This document shows, piece by piece, positions 8,500-17,903 of a DNA stretch of 64,000 nt. Location: positions 1-64,000 of the forward strand of contig DASQDI010000034.1 in the NCBI GenBank assembly GCA_035634255.1, read 5' to 3'. Position 1 is the stretch's first letter; the number at the start of each line of letters is the position of its first letter. The notes under the pieces were generated by a model that worked only from the letters and a program-made list of their open reading frames with translations, was not told where the DNA came from and made no database searches. The DNA is from DATLMR01 sp035634255. Its GTDB lineage: Bacteria; Acidobacteriota; Blastocatellia; UBA7656. A program made the translations under genes and the position numbers.

Positions 8500-11085
8500 C
8501 TACCGTCTGGGCGAAGACCCGACCTGCGCCCGCGGTGATGGCTTATGGTCAGGGTGCAGGTTCTCCATAAATAATTTGAGGATGCGCTTGTACTCGTCGG
8601 CCCAGCTCGTCGGCTCTACGAAGCCGTGGTCTTCGACCGGGTAGGACGCGAGCTCCCAGTTCTCCTTGCGCAGCTCTATCAATCTCTGAACCAAACGCAC
8701 GGTATCCTGGTAATGAACGTTGACATCGACCATGCCGTGGCAGATCAGGAGCGCGCCTCTCAACCCTTCCGCGAAATATATCGGAGAGGATTTCCTGTAG
8801 GCTTCCGTATCTTCATGCGGGAGGTTCAGGATATTCGACGTGTAAGGGTGATTGTAGTGGGCCCAGTCGGTCACGGGCCGCAGGGCCGCGCCCGCCGCGA
8901 ACACGTCGGGCTGCGTGAACATGGCCATCAAAGTGATGAACCCGCCGTAGCTCCCCCCGTAAATCCCGACCCGCTTCGGGTCGACCCCGTGCTCGGAGAC
9001 CAGCCAGCGCACCGCGTCCACCTGATCGTCGAGGTCCTTGCCTCCCATGTGGCGGTAGATGCCCGTGCGCCAGTCGCGGCCGTACCCGGACGAGGCCCTG
9101 TAATCTACGTCGATGACCGTGAAGCCGCGCTCCATCAGGAGGTGATGGAACATGTACTCGCGGAAGTAGTTCGACCACCAGCGGTGGACGTTTTGCAGGT
9201 ACCCCGCCCCGTGAACGAAGACCACGGCGGGGCCCCCGCGCCTGAAGTTCGCGGGCTTGTAGAGCCGCGCGTAAACGGTCGCGCCGTCCCTTGCCTTGAA
9301 GGTCACGATGGGCGGATCGATCCAGTTGTAATTCCAGAACTCGGGCGCGGGCGAAGAGGTCGCCTTCACGGCCGGGGCGGAAGGGCGGCTCTCCTGAATG
9401 TACAGCTCGGGCGGCTTGTTGCTGTAGGAGTAGATCAGCGCCAGGTGCTTCTCGTCGGGCGAGACGAAAGCCTGGTTGTTGCCGGGCATCGAAGTTAGCT
9501 TCACGCGCTCGCCGCCTTCCGCGGGCAGGGAGTAAAGGTGGCGCTCGCCCGGATGGACCTCGCTGGTCTCGATAAAGAAATGGGTCTTATCGTTCGACAG
9601 TTCGACGCCCGTGACCTCCCACTGGCCCGAGGTGAGCGCGCGCGGCTCCCCGCCCTCGTAAGGTACGGTGTACAGGTGCGAGTAGCCCGTGCGCTCCGAT
9701 TGAAAATAGACGTGCTGGTTGTCGCGCATCCACCCGAGCGTGAAGTTTCCGGGGCCGTTTATCCAGGCGTCGTCGTGGTCGGAAGCGATCACGCGGGTCT
9801 TCGCGGTCGCGGGATCGACCGACAGAATCCAGCGGTCCTTATTGTCCGACGAGCGCGCGAACATGACGGCCTTCGTCCCGTCGTCAGACCACAGGGGCTG
9901 AGACAACCGCACCTCGCGCTCGCGCTGCTGAGCCTGCGCGTCGCGCTTCTCCCCTTCGCCCTGCTGGGCGTCGGTCTGCTGGACCTGTTCGGACTCGCGC
10001 CTCTCCACGCGCTCAGACGCGGTCTTCTCCGTCCGCGTCTCGGTCTTCGGGGTCACCTGCTTCTGGCCGTGATCGACCCAGCTCACGTCGCCCGTCGCGG
10101 CGCTGAGGACGGCGAGCCGCGCGCGCGGCTGCCGGTCCCCGACCTTCGTGCGGGCCGGTATGTCTTCGGTGAAAGCGGTCTCCGTGACGTAGTTGGGCAC
10201 GATTGTGTTCCGCGCGCCTTCGGCCGCTTCCGTCACGAGGGCGAAGATGAATTTCTCGTCGGGCGACAGCTGAAGCGTCGAGACCGACTGCCGCGGGCCG
10301 AGGTGGAATGGCTTGCGCGGGTTCTCCCGCTTCCGGCGTTCTTCGTCCTCTTCCCTCTTCTCCGCGCGCCGCTTCACGTAATCGAGCAGCTCGCGCTCCT
10401 CTTTCTTCAGATACTCCTGACTATCTGTGCCGCGCTGCTGCGAGCCGCCCCTGCCCTGACTCCCCTGCCCGGCCTGAGGCGACGGGCCTCCCGCGCGGAT
10501 GTCGGTCAGTTGAACGAGCGATCCCGTGTCGAGCGAGAGTACGAAGAGGTTGTTCGAGCGGGTGAAATAGACGCGGCGCTGGTCCCTCGTGAAGCCCGCG
10601 TTAGTCTCGACATCCGACGTGCTCGTGACCTGCCTCCGCTGACCCGAGGCGTTGTCGTATATGAAGATGTCCCCGTTCTCCGTGAAGAGCGTGAGCTTCT
10701 TGTCCTTCGAGAGCTCGCCGTCGGCCGGGGGCGCGTTTTTAGCCTCTTCCTGGGAGAGCTTCCTGAGCCCCGACCCGTCGCGGTTGACAACGTACGTCTC
10801 CGCGTCTTTATTCTGCGGGTCGCTCGGCTGCTTCCATCGGAAGAATACCCTCTGGCTGTCAGCCGACCAGCGGACGGAAGCCGGGGGGTAGCCGACCAGC
10901 CCCGGCCCGCGCATGATGTTGTCGACGGTCAGCTCGAACTTCGCGCCCCGAGCCGTTTCGGCGGAAGCCCGCGCGGGCGACGGCCTTTGCTGGCCCGTCA
11001 CGAACGCGGCCTGTCCCGCCGCGAGCAGCACGACCAAAGTAAGCGCAGTCTTCTTAATCCACGGCGATCTCCAGTGGCTCATCAT
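8500..11085 (-). CDS. S9 family prolyl oligopeptidase (DPP-IV-like), secreted
   Basis: An 861-residue peptidase with an N-terminal signal peptide (LTLVVLLAAGQAAFVTG). A beta-propeller domain follows, with repeated WD40-like/TolB-like blades (for example LSPDEKFIFALV). A charged Glu/Arg/Gln-rich insert sits near residues 205-250 and another near 345-400. The C-terminal alpha/beta hydrolase holds the catalytic triad: GGSYGGF (Ser), HGMVDVNVH (Asp) and EDHGF (His). It should cleave dipeptides from peptides in the periplasm. The next gene upstream is a POT peptide transporter in the same direction, 125 bases away, which fits a digest-and-import pair (inference). It may also degrade proline-rich host or matrix peptides. 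Confidence 0.94.
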   Translation of the reverse strand: MMSHWRSPWIKKTALTLVVLLAAGQAAFVTGQQRPSPARASAETARGAKFELTVDNIMRGPGLVGYPPASVRWSADSQRVFFRWKQPSDPQNKDAETYVVNRDGSGLRKLSQEEAKNAPPADGELSKDKKLTLFTENGDIFIYDNASGQRRQVTSTSDVETNAGFTRDQRRVYFTRSNNLFVLSLDTGSLVQLTDIRAGGPSPQAGQGSQGRGGSQQRGTDSQEYLKKEERELLDYVKRRAEKREEDEERRKRENPRKPFHLGPRQSVSTLQLSPDEKFIFALVTEAAEGARNTIVPNYVTETAFTEDIPARTKVGDRQPRARLAVLSAATGDVSWVDHGQKQVTPKTETRTEKTASERVERRESEQVQQTDAQQGEGEKRDAQAQQREREVRLSQPLWSDDGTKAVMFARSSDNKDRWILSVDPATAKTRVIASDHDDAWINGPGNFTLGWMRDNQHVYFQSERTGYSHLYTVPYEGGEPRALTSGQWEVTGVELSNDKTHFFIETSEVHPGERHLYSLPAEGGERVKLTSMPGNNQAFVSPDEKHLALIYSYSNKPPELYIQESRPSAPAVKATSSPAPEFWNYNWIDPPIVTFKARDGATVYARLYKPANFRRGGPAVVFVHGAGYLQNVHRWWSNYFREYMFHHLLMERGFTVIDVDYRASSGYGRDWRTGIYRHMGGKDLDDQVDAVRWLVSEHGVDPKRVGIYGGSYGGFITLMAMFTQPDVFAAGAALRPVTDWAHYNHPYTSNILNLPHEDTEAYRKSSPIYFAEGLRGALLICHGMVDVNVHYQDTVRLVQRLIELRKENWELASYPVEDHGFVEPTSWADEYKRILKLFMENLHPDHKPSPRAQVGSSPRR

Positions 11086-11210
11086 CCCTCCAACTTTAAA
11101 CGCGAATCGGGTGAGTATTCAGCAGCGGGCAGAGCGAAGAAGGATGAGCGATGAATCGCCGCCCGATCCATCGCTCACCGTAAGCCTTGCCCGGATAGCG
11201 CCGACGGGCT

Positions 11211-12647
11211 TTAAACTCCGGGCATCGCCTTCTTCAACGGCTTTAGAATTATGAAGAGTATCATCCCGACCGCCGCCGACATTATGGCCACGACCAGGAA
11301 GAATTTCGAGTGAGACCAGTCCGTCCACTTCACGCCTATCGTCCCGACCAGATAGTTGCCGATTGAAGTGGCCACGAACCATCCGCCCATCATAAGGCCC
11401 CGGATCCGAATCGGAGCCACCTTGGAGACCAGGGACAGCCCCATCGGCGACAGCATCAGCTCCCCGAGCGTGATTACGCAGTAAGCTCCGATGAGCCACC
11501 ACGGGGAGACTTTGCCCGTGTCGCCGCCGGACAACGCGGCCTGGTACATGATCATGTAAGCGGCGGCGACCAGAAACATGCCGATGCCCATCTTGGCGGG
11601 GGTCGAGGGCTCTTTGCCCATCTTGTCGAGCCATGCCCAGAACCCTATGAGCGGGAAGGTCAGAACTATGACGAAGAAGGGATTGATCGCATTCGAGATG
11701 ATGCCGGAAACGTCTTCGCCGCTAATCAATCCTAGCGTCAACACCTTGATGATGATCGGGACGACCGCCGACGAGCCCCAATCGGTATTGTCATTCGCCC
11801 AGTAGGTCCAGGTCGCCCCGTTCTGGTGGAAGGCCATCCAGAAGACGATGACGATGAGGAAGATCACGATGAGCGCCATGACCCGCCTCGCGTCGGAGAC
11901 CATCTCCAGTGCGGACTTCGGCGGATGCGCCTTGTGCGGCTCGGGCTCGACCGGCGGCGCGTCGACCGTGGTGAGAGTGGCCTTCGGCTCTTCGCCTTTA
12001 ATGGGGTCGGCCCCGGTCCCTCTGTCGACCCCTTCGAGATGGCGCTTGAACAAGGCGAGCGTGACCACCGAGAGGACCATCCCGCCCGCGGCGACGGCGA
12101 AGGCGGGGTGGTAGCCGACGCGCGACTGCACGACTTCCATCACGAGAGGCGCAAGGAAAGCGCCGATGTTGATTCCCATGTAAAAGATGTTGTAAGCGCG
12201 ATCCTTGAGGTGGCTGTTCTCCGGGTAGAGTTTGCCGACCATCGCGGACACGTTAGGCTTGAAGAACCCGTTCCCGACGACAAGACAGGCGAGCGCCGCG
12301 TACATGACCCAGACTATCGGAAACGCCAGCAGAAGGTGCCCGGCCATGAAGAAGAAGCCGCCTATCATGACCGAACGCCTGTATCCCAGCTTCCTGTCGG
12401 CGATGATCCCGCCGACGAGAGGGCTGAAATAAACGGCCGCGAGGTAGATCGCGTACAGGCTCGTCGCCCTATCCCTCGTCCATCCGAAACCGTCCGTCTG
12501 ATCCTGAAGGTAAAGCGTGAACATTGCCAGCATCGAGTAGAAGCTGAAGCGCTCCCACATCTCAGTGGCGAACAGGACGTACAGCCCCTTGGGGTGCTTT
12601 CCCGTTTCTTCTACCGTGTAACTTTCCGGCAAGGTCGTCGAAGTCAT
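11211..12647 (-). CDS. POT/PTR family proton-coupled oligopeptide transporter
   Basis: A 478-residue major-facilitator protein with about 12-14 hydrophobic segments. It imports di- and tripeptides with protons across the inner membrane. TM1 carries EMWERFSFYSM, the family's ExxERFxYY-type motif. GGIIADRKLGYRRS is the loop 2-3 signature, and YNIFYMGINIGAF is the PTR2 signature 2 (FYxxINxG). A cytoplasmic linker rich in Pro and charged residues (about 215-255) joins the halves. It is directly upstream of the secreted S9 dipeptidyl peptidase, so the pair likely serves peptide nutrition. Confidence 0.94.
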   Translation of the reverse strand: MTSTTLPESYTVEETGKHPKGLYVLFATEMWERFSFYSMLAMFTLYLQDQTDGFGWTRDRATSLYAIYLAAVYFSPLVGGIIADRKLGYRRSVMIGGFFFMAGHLLLAFPIVWVMYAALACLVVGNGFFKPNVSAMVGKLYPENSHLKDRAYNIFYMGINIGAFLAPLVMEVVQSRVGYHPAFAVAAGGMVLSVVTLALFKRHLEGVDRGTGADPIKGEEPKATLTTVDAPPVEPEPHKAHPPKSALEMVSDARRVMALIVIFLIVIVFWMAFHQNGATWTYWANDNTDWGSSAVVPIIIKVLTLGLISGEDVSGIISNAINPFFVIVLTFPLIGFWAWLDKMGKEPSTPAKMGIGMFLVAAAYMIMYQAALSGGDTGKVSPWWLIGAYCVITLGELMLSPMGLSLVSKVAPIRIRGLMMGGWFVATSIGNYLVGTIGVKWTDWSHSKFFLVVAIMSAAVGMILFIILKPLKKAMPGV

Positions 12648-12954
12648 AGCTTTTCATACTCCTTAGTGTGAGTAGTGGCATCCATCATGCTTCTGGTGAA
12701 TCCTCAAGCTTGAATATTGCAGCGGGAATGCGAATCGATCCGGATTACGACTTATGCAGCCGGTCTTTCCCTGGAACACACCCTTGCCGGGAAAAGTTCC
12801 GGAGGCAGTTCGAGGAAATCAAATTTTATACGAGCGGCGGGCGGAGCGGCAACCAGTTTAATCGAAAGAAGCCCAAACTTACAGCCCATCGCGCCGCCCT
12901 CGCCGCTCGACCTCCCCGCGCGACCTTGGCAAGAAAAGATGCTCGGGCTACACT
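12648..12954. other. Intergenic region between divergent genes
   Basis: About 307 bases separating the divergent POT transporter and GNAT-like genes. It should contain both promoters. I see no hairpin, repeat or convincing coding frame; frames that cross it have no recognisable protein features. Confidence 0.4.
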
Positions 12955-13824
12955 GTGCGCGTGTTCGAATGGGTCATAAACGACAGGCGATTTCATATCC
13001 GCGAGGCCGAGACGGAAGAAGACTATCGCGCCATAGAAGAGATTCAGAAAGAGGCGTGGGGGTTCAGCGACCTAGACGTGGTGCCGATGGCCACCGTCGT
13101 CGCCACGGTCCACGCGGGCGGGATAGCCCTCTGCGCTTTCGAAGGCGAGCGGATGATCGGCTTCGCCTACGGCTTCCCCGCCCTGGAACAGGGCCGCCCC
13201 TCCATCCATTCGCACATGCTTGCGGTGAGGAACGATTGCAGGAACCTTCAGGCCGGGTTCTACCTGAAGATCGCCCAGCGCGACCTCGCGCTCGGCAAGG
13301 GGTTGGATATGATCTCTTGGACCTTCGACCCCCTTCAAAGCCTGAACGCACACCTGAACTTCAACAAGCTCGGAGTCATCTCGCGGCGCTACGTAGTCAA
13401 CTTCTATGGCGAGTCATCATCGAGCCCTCTGCACCAGGGCTTCGGGACCGACAGGCTCTGGGTCTCGTGGCTGCTCGAAAGCGACCGCGTCAGGAAACAG
13501 ACGGCAAGCCGCACGTTCAACGACCCGGAAGCCGGGCGGGAATTAGACCCCGAGAGCCCCTCGGTCCCCCTTCTCGTCCGCGCGGAGGGCGATGTCCCAA
13601 GCCTCTCGAATTTCCGAGAGCACTTGTCGGGCAACACCTGCTTCATCGAAATACCGCACAACATCAATGTCCTGAAAGATCGTGACCCCGCGACCGGACG
13701 GGCCTGGCGCGAAGCTACGCGCGCGGCCTTCCTCGCGGCCCTCGAAAATGGCTTTCTTGTGGAAAATCTTTTAAAGCTTGGACAGAGCCCTACCCCCCGC
13801 TGGTTCTACCTGCTCACCCGCTAA
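12955..13824 (+). CDS. GNAT-like acetyltransferase (COG3375-type)
   Basis: A 289-residue protein. The N-terminal half has GNAT features: IREAETEEDYRAIEEIQ, then AFEGERMIGFAYGFP and HSHMLAV. The motif A loop is degenerate (RNDCRNLQAGFYLK), followed by SWTFDPLQSLNAHLNFNKLG. The long C-terminal half (about 150-289) with TDRLWVSWLLES and the ending PTPRWFYLLTR is seen in a family of larger predicted acetyltransferases of unknown substrate. The start is GTG; a second GTG two codons later is equally possible. It stands alone and is divergent from the peptide transporter. Confidence 0.8.
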   Translation: MRVFEWVINDRRFHIREAETEEDYRAIEEIQKEAWGFSDLDVVPMATVVATVHAGGIALCAFEGERMIGFAYGFPALEQGRPSIHSHMLAVRNDCRNLQAGFYLKIAQRDLALGKGLDMISWTFDPLQSLNAHLNFNKLGVISRRYVVNFYGESSSSPLHQGFGTDRLWVSWLLESDRVRKQTASRTFNDPEAGRELDPESPSVPLLVRAEGDVPSLSNFREHLSGNTCFIEIPHNINVLKDRDPATGRAWREATRAAFLAALENGFLVENLLKLGQSPTPRWFYLLTR

Positions 13825-14147
13825 CTTCGCGGACCTTATCTCTAAAATCACCCTCAGGGAAAATTTTATTCTTGAAGCCTTTTTAGGCTTTAAATCAGAT
13901 ATTTTCCGCTCGGAATAAATAGCTTTAACGTTGGGATTGAGCTATTTACACCTGCTCTGAGCCCGGATCGAGGCCGAAGCGAAGAGATATGGCACCATTA
14001 TTGCCCCTTTAAATAGAAGAAGGCGGAGGAAGTAGAGTGCTTGACTGAAAAGCGGGCGTTTCAATCACGTTGTGTCAGGACGGACGTACGGGAAGGCTAC
14101 AAAACAACACGGCCTGCGGGGAGAAGACGGCCGGAAGGAGAGCTTAA
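13825..14147. other. AT-richer intergenic leader of the glycine-zipper stress protein
   Basis: About 323 bases that should carry the end of the GNAT-like transcript and the promoter of the following gene. It is visibly more AT-rich than its surroundings. A small AAGCCT-TTTT-AGGCTT hairpin lies at 13876-13891, but the T tract after it is poor, so a terminator is uncertain. No gene is supported. Confidence 0.4.
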
Positions 14148-14939
14148 ATGAACAGTGCTGTTGGAATATTCAAATCGCGAGAGGATGCGGAAAGGGTGGT
14201 CGGAGAACTGCGGCCTGTCGGTATCAGGGAAGAGAATCTAGTCCTTATAAGCCCCGGCACTTCTATGGACGGCATCGAAGAGGTGCCGACCACGGAGACC
14301 GAGCAGCCCGGCATGGGCAAGGCTATCGGGGGAGTGGTCGGAGGGGCTATCGGGGCGGCCGGCGGCATGAGCCTCGGCGCGGCCGCGGCCAGCCTGCTCG
14401 TGCCTGGAGTCGGCCCGGTCATGGCGACAGGTATACTTGCGGCGGCCATTCTGGGCTTGGGCGGCGCGGTCGGAGGCGCGGCGGCGGGCGATGCTCTTGA
14501 AGATGAGATGGCCGACGGGCTGCCGAAAGATGAGATATATCTTTATGAAGACGCCGTGAGACGCGGTCGCACCGTGCTCGTCGCTCTGGCCAAGGACGAC
14601 GAGCAGGCGGAAGCGGCGCGCGCCGTGATGGCGAGGGCCGGGGCCGAGAGCATAAACGCGGCGCGCGAAGACTGGTGGCTCGGGCTCCGCGACGCTGAGG
14701 AAGAGTCTTACAAAGCCGAGGGTAGGGACTTCACTTCGGACGAGTCGCATTACCGCCGCGGTTTCGAATGCGCGCAGCATCCCGACCTGCGGGACCGCTC
14801 CTACGACGAATGCCGCGACCGTTTGCGCGAGCGGTTCGGAGATATTTACTCCCACGAGCCGTTCCGAAAGGGCTTCGAGCGGGGCCAGACTTACAACCGC
14901 GGCCTGAGGGATAAGTTCAGTTCGAGCGCGGCCCGCTAA
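14148..14939 (+). CDS. General-stress-like protein with glycine-zipper segment
   Basis: A 263-residue protein. Residues 1-50 (AVGIFKSREDAERVVGEL, then a turn at REENLVLIS) resemble the YflT/DUF1269-type heat-stress fold. Residues about 55-120 are a Gly/Ala-rich glycine zipper (GGVVGGAIGAAGG and GGAVGGAAAG) likely to insert in a membrane. A second short alpha/beta segment repeats the N-terminal fold (EDAVRRGRTVLVALAKDDEQAEAA). The C-terminal 90 residues are soluble and charged (YRRGFECAQHPDLRDRSYDEC). A good Shine-Dalgarno sequence (GGAAGGAGAG) precedes the ATG. Role unknown; probably an envelope stress protein. Confidence 0.75.
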   Translation: MNSAVGIFKSREDAERVVGELRPVGIREENLVLISPGTSMDGIEEVPTTETEQPGMGKAIGGVVGGAIGAAGGMSLGAAAASLLVPGVGPVMATGILAAAILGLGGAVGGAAAGDALEDEMADGLPKDEIYLYEDAVRRGRTVLVALAKDDEQAEAARAVMARAGAESINAAREDWWLGLRDAEEESYKAEGRDFTSDESHYRRGFECAQHPDLRDRSYDECRDRLRERFGDIYSHEPFRKGFERGQTYNRGLRDKFSSSAAR

Positions 14940-15102
14940 TCCCGCCCGAACATCACGAGCCGAAGATGATCGCCGGACTTTAGCTACATCTATTTCCGGC
15001 GGTCATCAATTTTTCCGCCCCTGCATCCCTTGCGCGGTCATAAGCGTCTCACCCAAGGATACTTTGACGACACGTCGAAGAGCGCAATAGAATCTCAGTC
15101 GA

Positions 15103-16320
15103 ATGCAAAAAGTAAATTCGATCATCCTGGCTTTGATGCTCGCCGCGGCTTCACCCGTCGCGGCACAGGAGCGCTCGCCTGCGGGCGCTCAGGAATCCGT
15201 CAAGAAGGCCCGGAAGGGGGCTAAATCGAAACAGCAGGAAGCCATCGCGGAACCCGGAGCCACTTCGACATCCCCGCTCGCACTGCCTTTTAAAAGGTCG
15301 TGGCAATACCTGACCGAAAGCGCCTCGACGATCCTCCCCTCCCTGGACGAGGCGCGCATCTACCTGCCGCTCGCGGGAGGCCGCGCCGTCTGCCTCGACC
15401 GCGAGACCGGCTCTCTGCTCTGGACGAGCGAGCCCGGAGGAGCGATCAGCGCCCCAATCGCCGTGGGCGAATCCTCAGTCTACATAGCCGCGCGCAAGAT
15501 CGCAGAGGACGGCTCGGAGGCGGGGGCCTCATTGCGCGCGGTCGATAAAGGGACCGGCCTGACCCTCTGGGTGAGGGATTACGAGCGGCGGTTCACATCA
15601 CCGCTCGCGCTTGGGAAAGACCGGATTTACGTGGGGAGCTCCGACGGCTCTCTCTACGCGCTTGCCGCCAAGAGCGGCGAGCCCGTCTGGAAGTTCGCGA
15701 CCCAGGACGCAGTCCGAGGCCGCGCGCTCCTGTCGGAGGGCGCGATCTACTTCGGCAGCGACGATGGGGCCCTGTACTCCATCGACCCCGAAGACGCAAA
15801 GCTCCTCTGGCGAGTGCAGACGGGGGGCAGGATAACGGGCAAGCCCGCTATTGACGGCCTCTTCATTTACTTCGGGTCCGGCGACGGGTACGCCTACTCG
15901 GTCGAGGCGTCCACGGGCAGGCTGAGGTGGCGGTCGCGCACGGGCGCGGCAATCGAAGCCTCGCCCATCGTGGTCGAGGACCGCGTGCTGGTCGCGTCTT
16001 TCGATAACTTCATCTACGCGCTCGCGAAGGAGAGCGGGGATCGGATATGGAAGAGGCGTTTAGAGAACCGCATCGCGGCCGACCCTCTGGTCGTGGGTGA
16101 CGCGACTATGATCGCGCCTCTGCGCGGGGAGTACGTGGCGGTCTTCCTGAATTCCGACGGCCGCCGGGTAAATCTTTACAAGCTGGAGCCCGGCTTCGAG
16201 ATAGTTGCCGACCCGATTCTCGCGGGCGACAAGCTCCTGCTGAGTACGGATAAAGGGCTGGTTGTCGCGGCCACCTCTCAGGCGAAGCCGCACAATTCGA
16301 GAGTCATCAGGAAGAAATAA
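15103..16320 (+). CDS. Secreted PQQ-binding-like beta-propeller protein
   Basis: A 405-residue protein with a signal peptide (ILALMLAAASPVAAQ). A Lys/Ala-rich linker follows, then a beta-propeller made of PQQ-type blades: repeated LLWTSEP, LTLWVRDY, PVWKFATQD, LLWRVQTGG, LRWRSRTGA and RIWKRRL. Such propellers act as scaffolds (BamB) or as quinoprotein sensors. No alcohol-dehydrogenase catalytic residues are evident, so it is probably not an enzyme. It could take part in outer-membrane protein assembly, but BamB neighbours such as der are absent. It is convergent with the aminotransferase gene. Confidence 0.85.
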   Translation: MQKVNSIILALMLAAASPVAAQERSPAGAQESVKKARKGAKSKQQEAIAEPGATSTSPLALPFKRSWQYLTESASTILPSLDEARIYLPLAGGRAVCLDRETGSLLWTSEPGGAISAPIAVGESSVYIAARKIAEDGSEAGASLRAVDKGTGLTLWVRDYERRFTSPLALGKDRIYVGSSDGSLYALAAKSGEPVWKFATQDAVRGRALLSEGAIYFGSDDGALYSIDPEDAKLLWRVQTGGRITGKPAIDGLFIYFGSGDGYAYSVEASTGRLRWRSRTGAAIEASPIVVEDRVLVASFDNFIYALAKESGDRIWKRRLENRIAADPLVVGDATMIAPLRGEYVAVFLNSDGRRVNLYKLEPGFEIVADPILAGDKLLLSTDKGLVVAATSQAKPHNSRVIRKK

Positions 16321-16670
16321 AAGAGCCAGCTCGGGGGCTAGCCAGCTCATCGGGGGTGGGGGATGGGGGTACTGGGGCGACCGAAGCGACGATTCTATGA
16401 TTGCGAATCACCTGCCGAATGAATCACGCCCGCGTCTCTCGTAACACCTCCGCGCGGATCGATTGGGGGCGGGGGCCTCGATCTTTCCTGCCGCGCGCGA
16501 ATTAATTATTCAACTGCCGTTCCAGAGTTCGCGCTTGATTTAATGGCGCATTTTCCTAATAAAAATGGCCTTTTTTCTCGCGGGGCAAAAAGCGGCCCGG
16601 TGACTGATTCAGGCGGGATGAAAGATGTGACTGACCGAATGCTGCTAAATTGACCGAAGCGGCCGTGAGC
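16321..16670. other. Intergenic region between convergent genes
   Basis: About 350 bases. An AT-rich patch at 16500-16600 contains T and A runs framing a GC core (GGCCTTTTTT and AAAAAGCGGCC). This could act as a bidirectional terminator for the flanking convergent genes. A direct repeat of GCCAGCTC is near 16326-16348. No coding potential is recognised. Confidence 0.35.
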
Positions 16671-17885
16671 TCATCTCGACAGGACGCGGCACAACCGCTC
16701 GATGCCGTCTTTTATGGCCTCGGGAGATTCTTTCGAGTACGCGAGGCGCAGGGTGTTCGTGCCGCTGTTATCGACGAAGAAGGGCTGACCCGGCACGTAG
16801 GCCACGCCCGCTTCGATGGCGTCGGGGAGCACCTTAGTCGCGTCTACTCCGGAAGCCAGTTTCATCAGTATGAAAAATCCGCCGAGAGGGCTCGTCCACG
16901 TTGCCCCCGCCGGAGCGCAGCGTTCAAGGGCTTCGAGCATCGCGCGGCACCTCGTTCGATAAAAGCCCCGGATCTCCGGCAAGCGCCGCTCCACCAGCCC
17001 CGAGCGCAGAGCCTCGGAGACTATCGACTGGTCGAGCAGGCTAGAAGAGAGGTCGGCCCCTTCCTTCGCAAGCTCGACCTTCGAGGCGATCTCTTCGGGC
17101 GCGCACAGCCAGGCCGCGCGCAGTCCCGGAGCCAGCACCTTCGAGAAACTGCTCAGGTAGACGGCCCGCGAAGGGCGCAACGCCGCGAGCGTTTCGAAGC
17201 GCTCGCTCGCGCCCGTGAAATAAAGCTCGTAATATGCGTCGTCTTCGATCAACAGCAGGTCGTGCTCGTCCGCGATATCGACCAGTTCCCTGCGCCGCTC
17301 GCCCGATAGCGTGACGCCCGAAGGGTTTTGAAAGTTGGGGATCGTGTAGAGGCATTTGACGCGGCGGCCATCGCGCCGCGCGGCTTCAAGTTTCTCCAAA
17401 AGGTCGCCTATCACGATGCCGCCCTCGTCCTGCCGCACGCCCACAAGCTCCGCGCGCGCGTTGTGCAGGGCGATGGTACCGCCGACGTAACTGGGAAGCT
17501 CGACCAGGGCGATGTCTCCGGGGTCGAGGATCACCCGCGAGATGAGGTCGAGGCCCTGCTGCGACCCGGTCGTCAGCACGACGTTCGAGGGCGAGGCGTT
17601 CTCGACTCCCCGCCCGCGCATAATGTCGGCCACCTGCTGCACGAGCTGGCTCTGGCCGCGCGTCGGGCCATATTGCAAAGCGAAGCGCCCGCGCTCTCTT
17701 ATGACCTGCGCCGCTATCTCGGAGAGCTCTTCGAGGGGGAAAGTCTCGTGGCTCGGAGCGCCGGCCGACAGGGAGATCACGTCGCCGCGACCGAGCAGCG
17801 CCGTCATCTTTCTAATGGCGTTGGGCCGCATCTCGCGGCCCACGAACGAGAATATCTCCTGATAATCAGGTTCAGATTTAATCAT
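16671..17885 (-). CDS. PLP-dependent class I/II aminotransferase (LysN/MocR-type)
   Basis: A 404-residue fold-type I aminotransferase. Seen: ISLSAGAPSHETFP near the N-terminus, QYGPTRGQSQL, LTTGSQQGLDLISR (PLP phosphate region), IPNFQNPSGVTLS, LLIEDDAYYELYF (Asp binding the PLP nitrogen), and SSFSKVLAPGLRAAW containing the Schiff-base lysine. The C-terminal Arg region (TNTLRLAYS) binds the substrate carboxylate. The closest families are 2-aminoadipate and valine-type transaminases and the enzyme half of MocR regulators, but there is no helix-turn-helix here. It begins 18 bases after the end of the interrupted DUF1573 gene, on the same strand. Confidence 0.92.
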   Translation of the reverse strand: MIKSEPDYQEIFSFVGREMRPNAIRKMTALLGRGDVISLSAGAPSHETFPLEELSEIAAQVIRERGRFALQYGPTRGQSQLVQQVADIMRGRGVENASPSNVVLTTGSQQGLDLISRVILDPGDIALVELPSYVGGTIALHNARAELVGVRQDEGGIVIGDLLEKLEAARRDGRRVKCLYTIPNFQNPSGVTLSGERRRELVDIADEHDLLLIEDDAYYELYFTGASERFETLAALRPSRAVYLSSFSKVLAPGLRAAWLCAPEEIASKVELAKEGADLSSSLLDQSIVSEALRSGLVERRLPEIRGFYRTRCRAMLEALERCAPAGATWTSPLGGFFILMKLASGVDATKVLPDAIEAGVAYVPGQPFFVDNSGTNTLRLAYSKESPEAIKDGIERLCRVLSR

Positions 17886-17903
17886 AGGGAGAAGAAGAAA
17901 CCG

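Noticed and set aside
9538..11154. A 538-codon plus-strand frame opposite the S9 peptidase.
   Set aside because: It is antisense to a full-length gene with a catalytic triad and has shadow-type composition.
8500..12647. Naming the GMC enzyme betA or the transporter dtpT.
   Set aside because: Family membership is clear, but the substrate and orthology cannot be fixed from this sequence.
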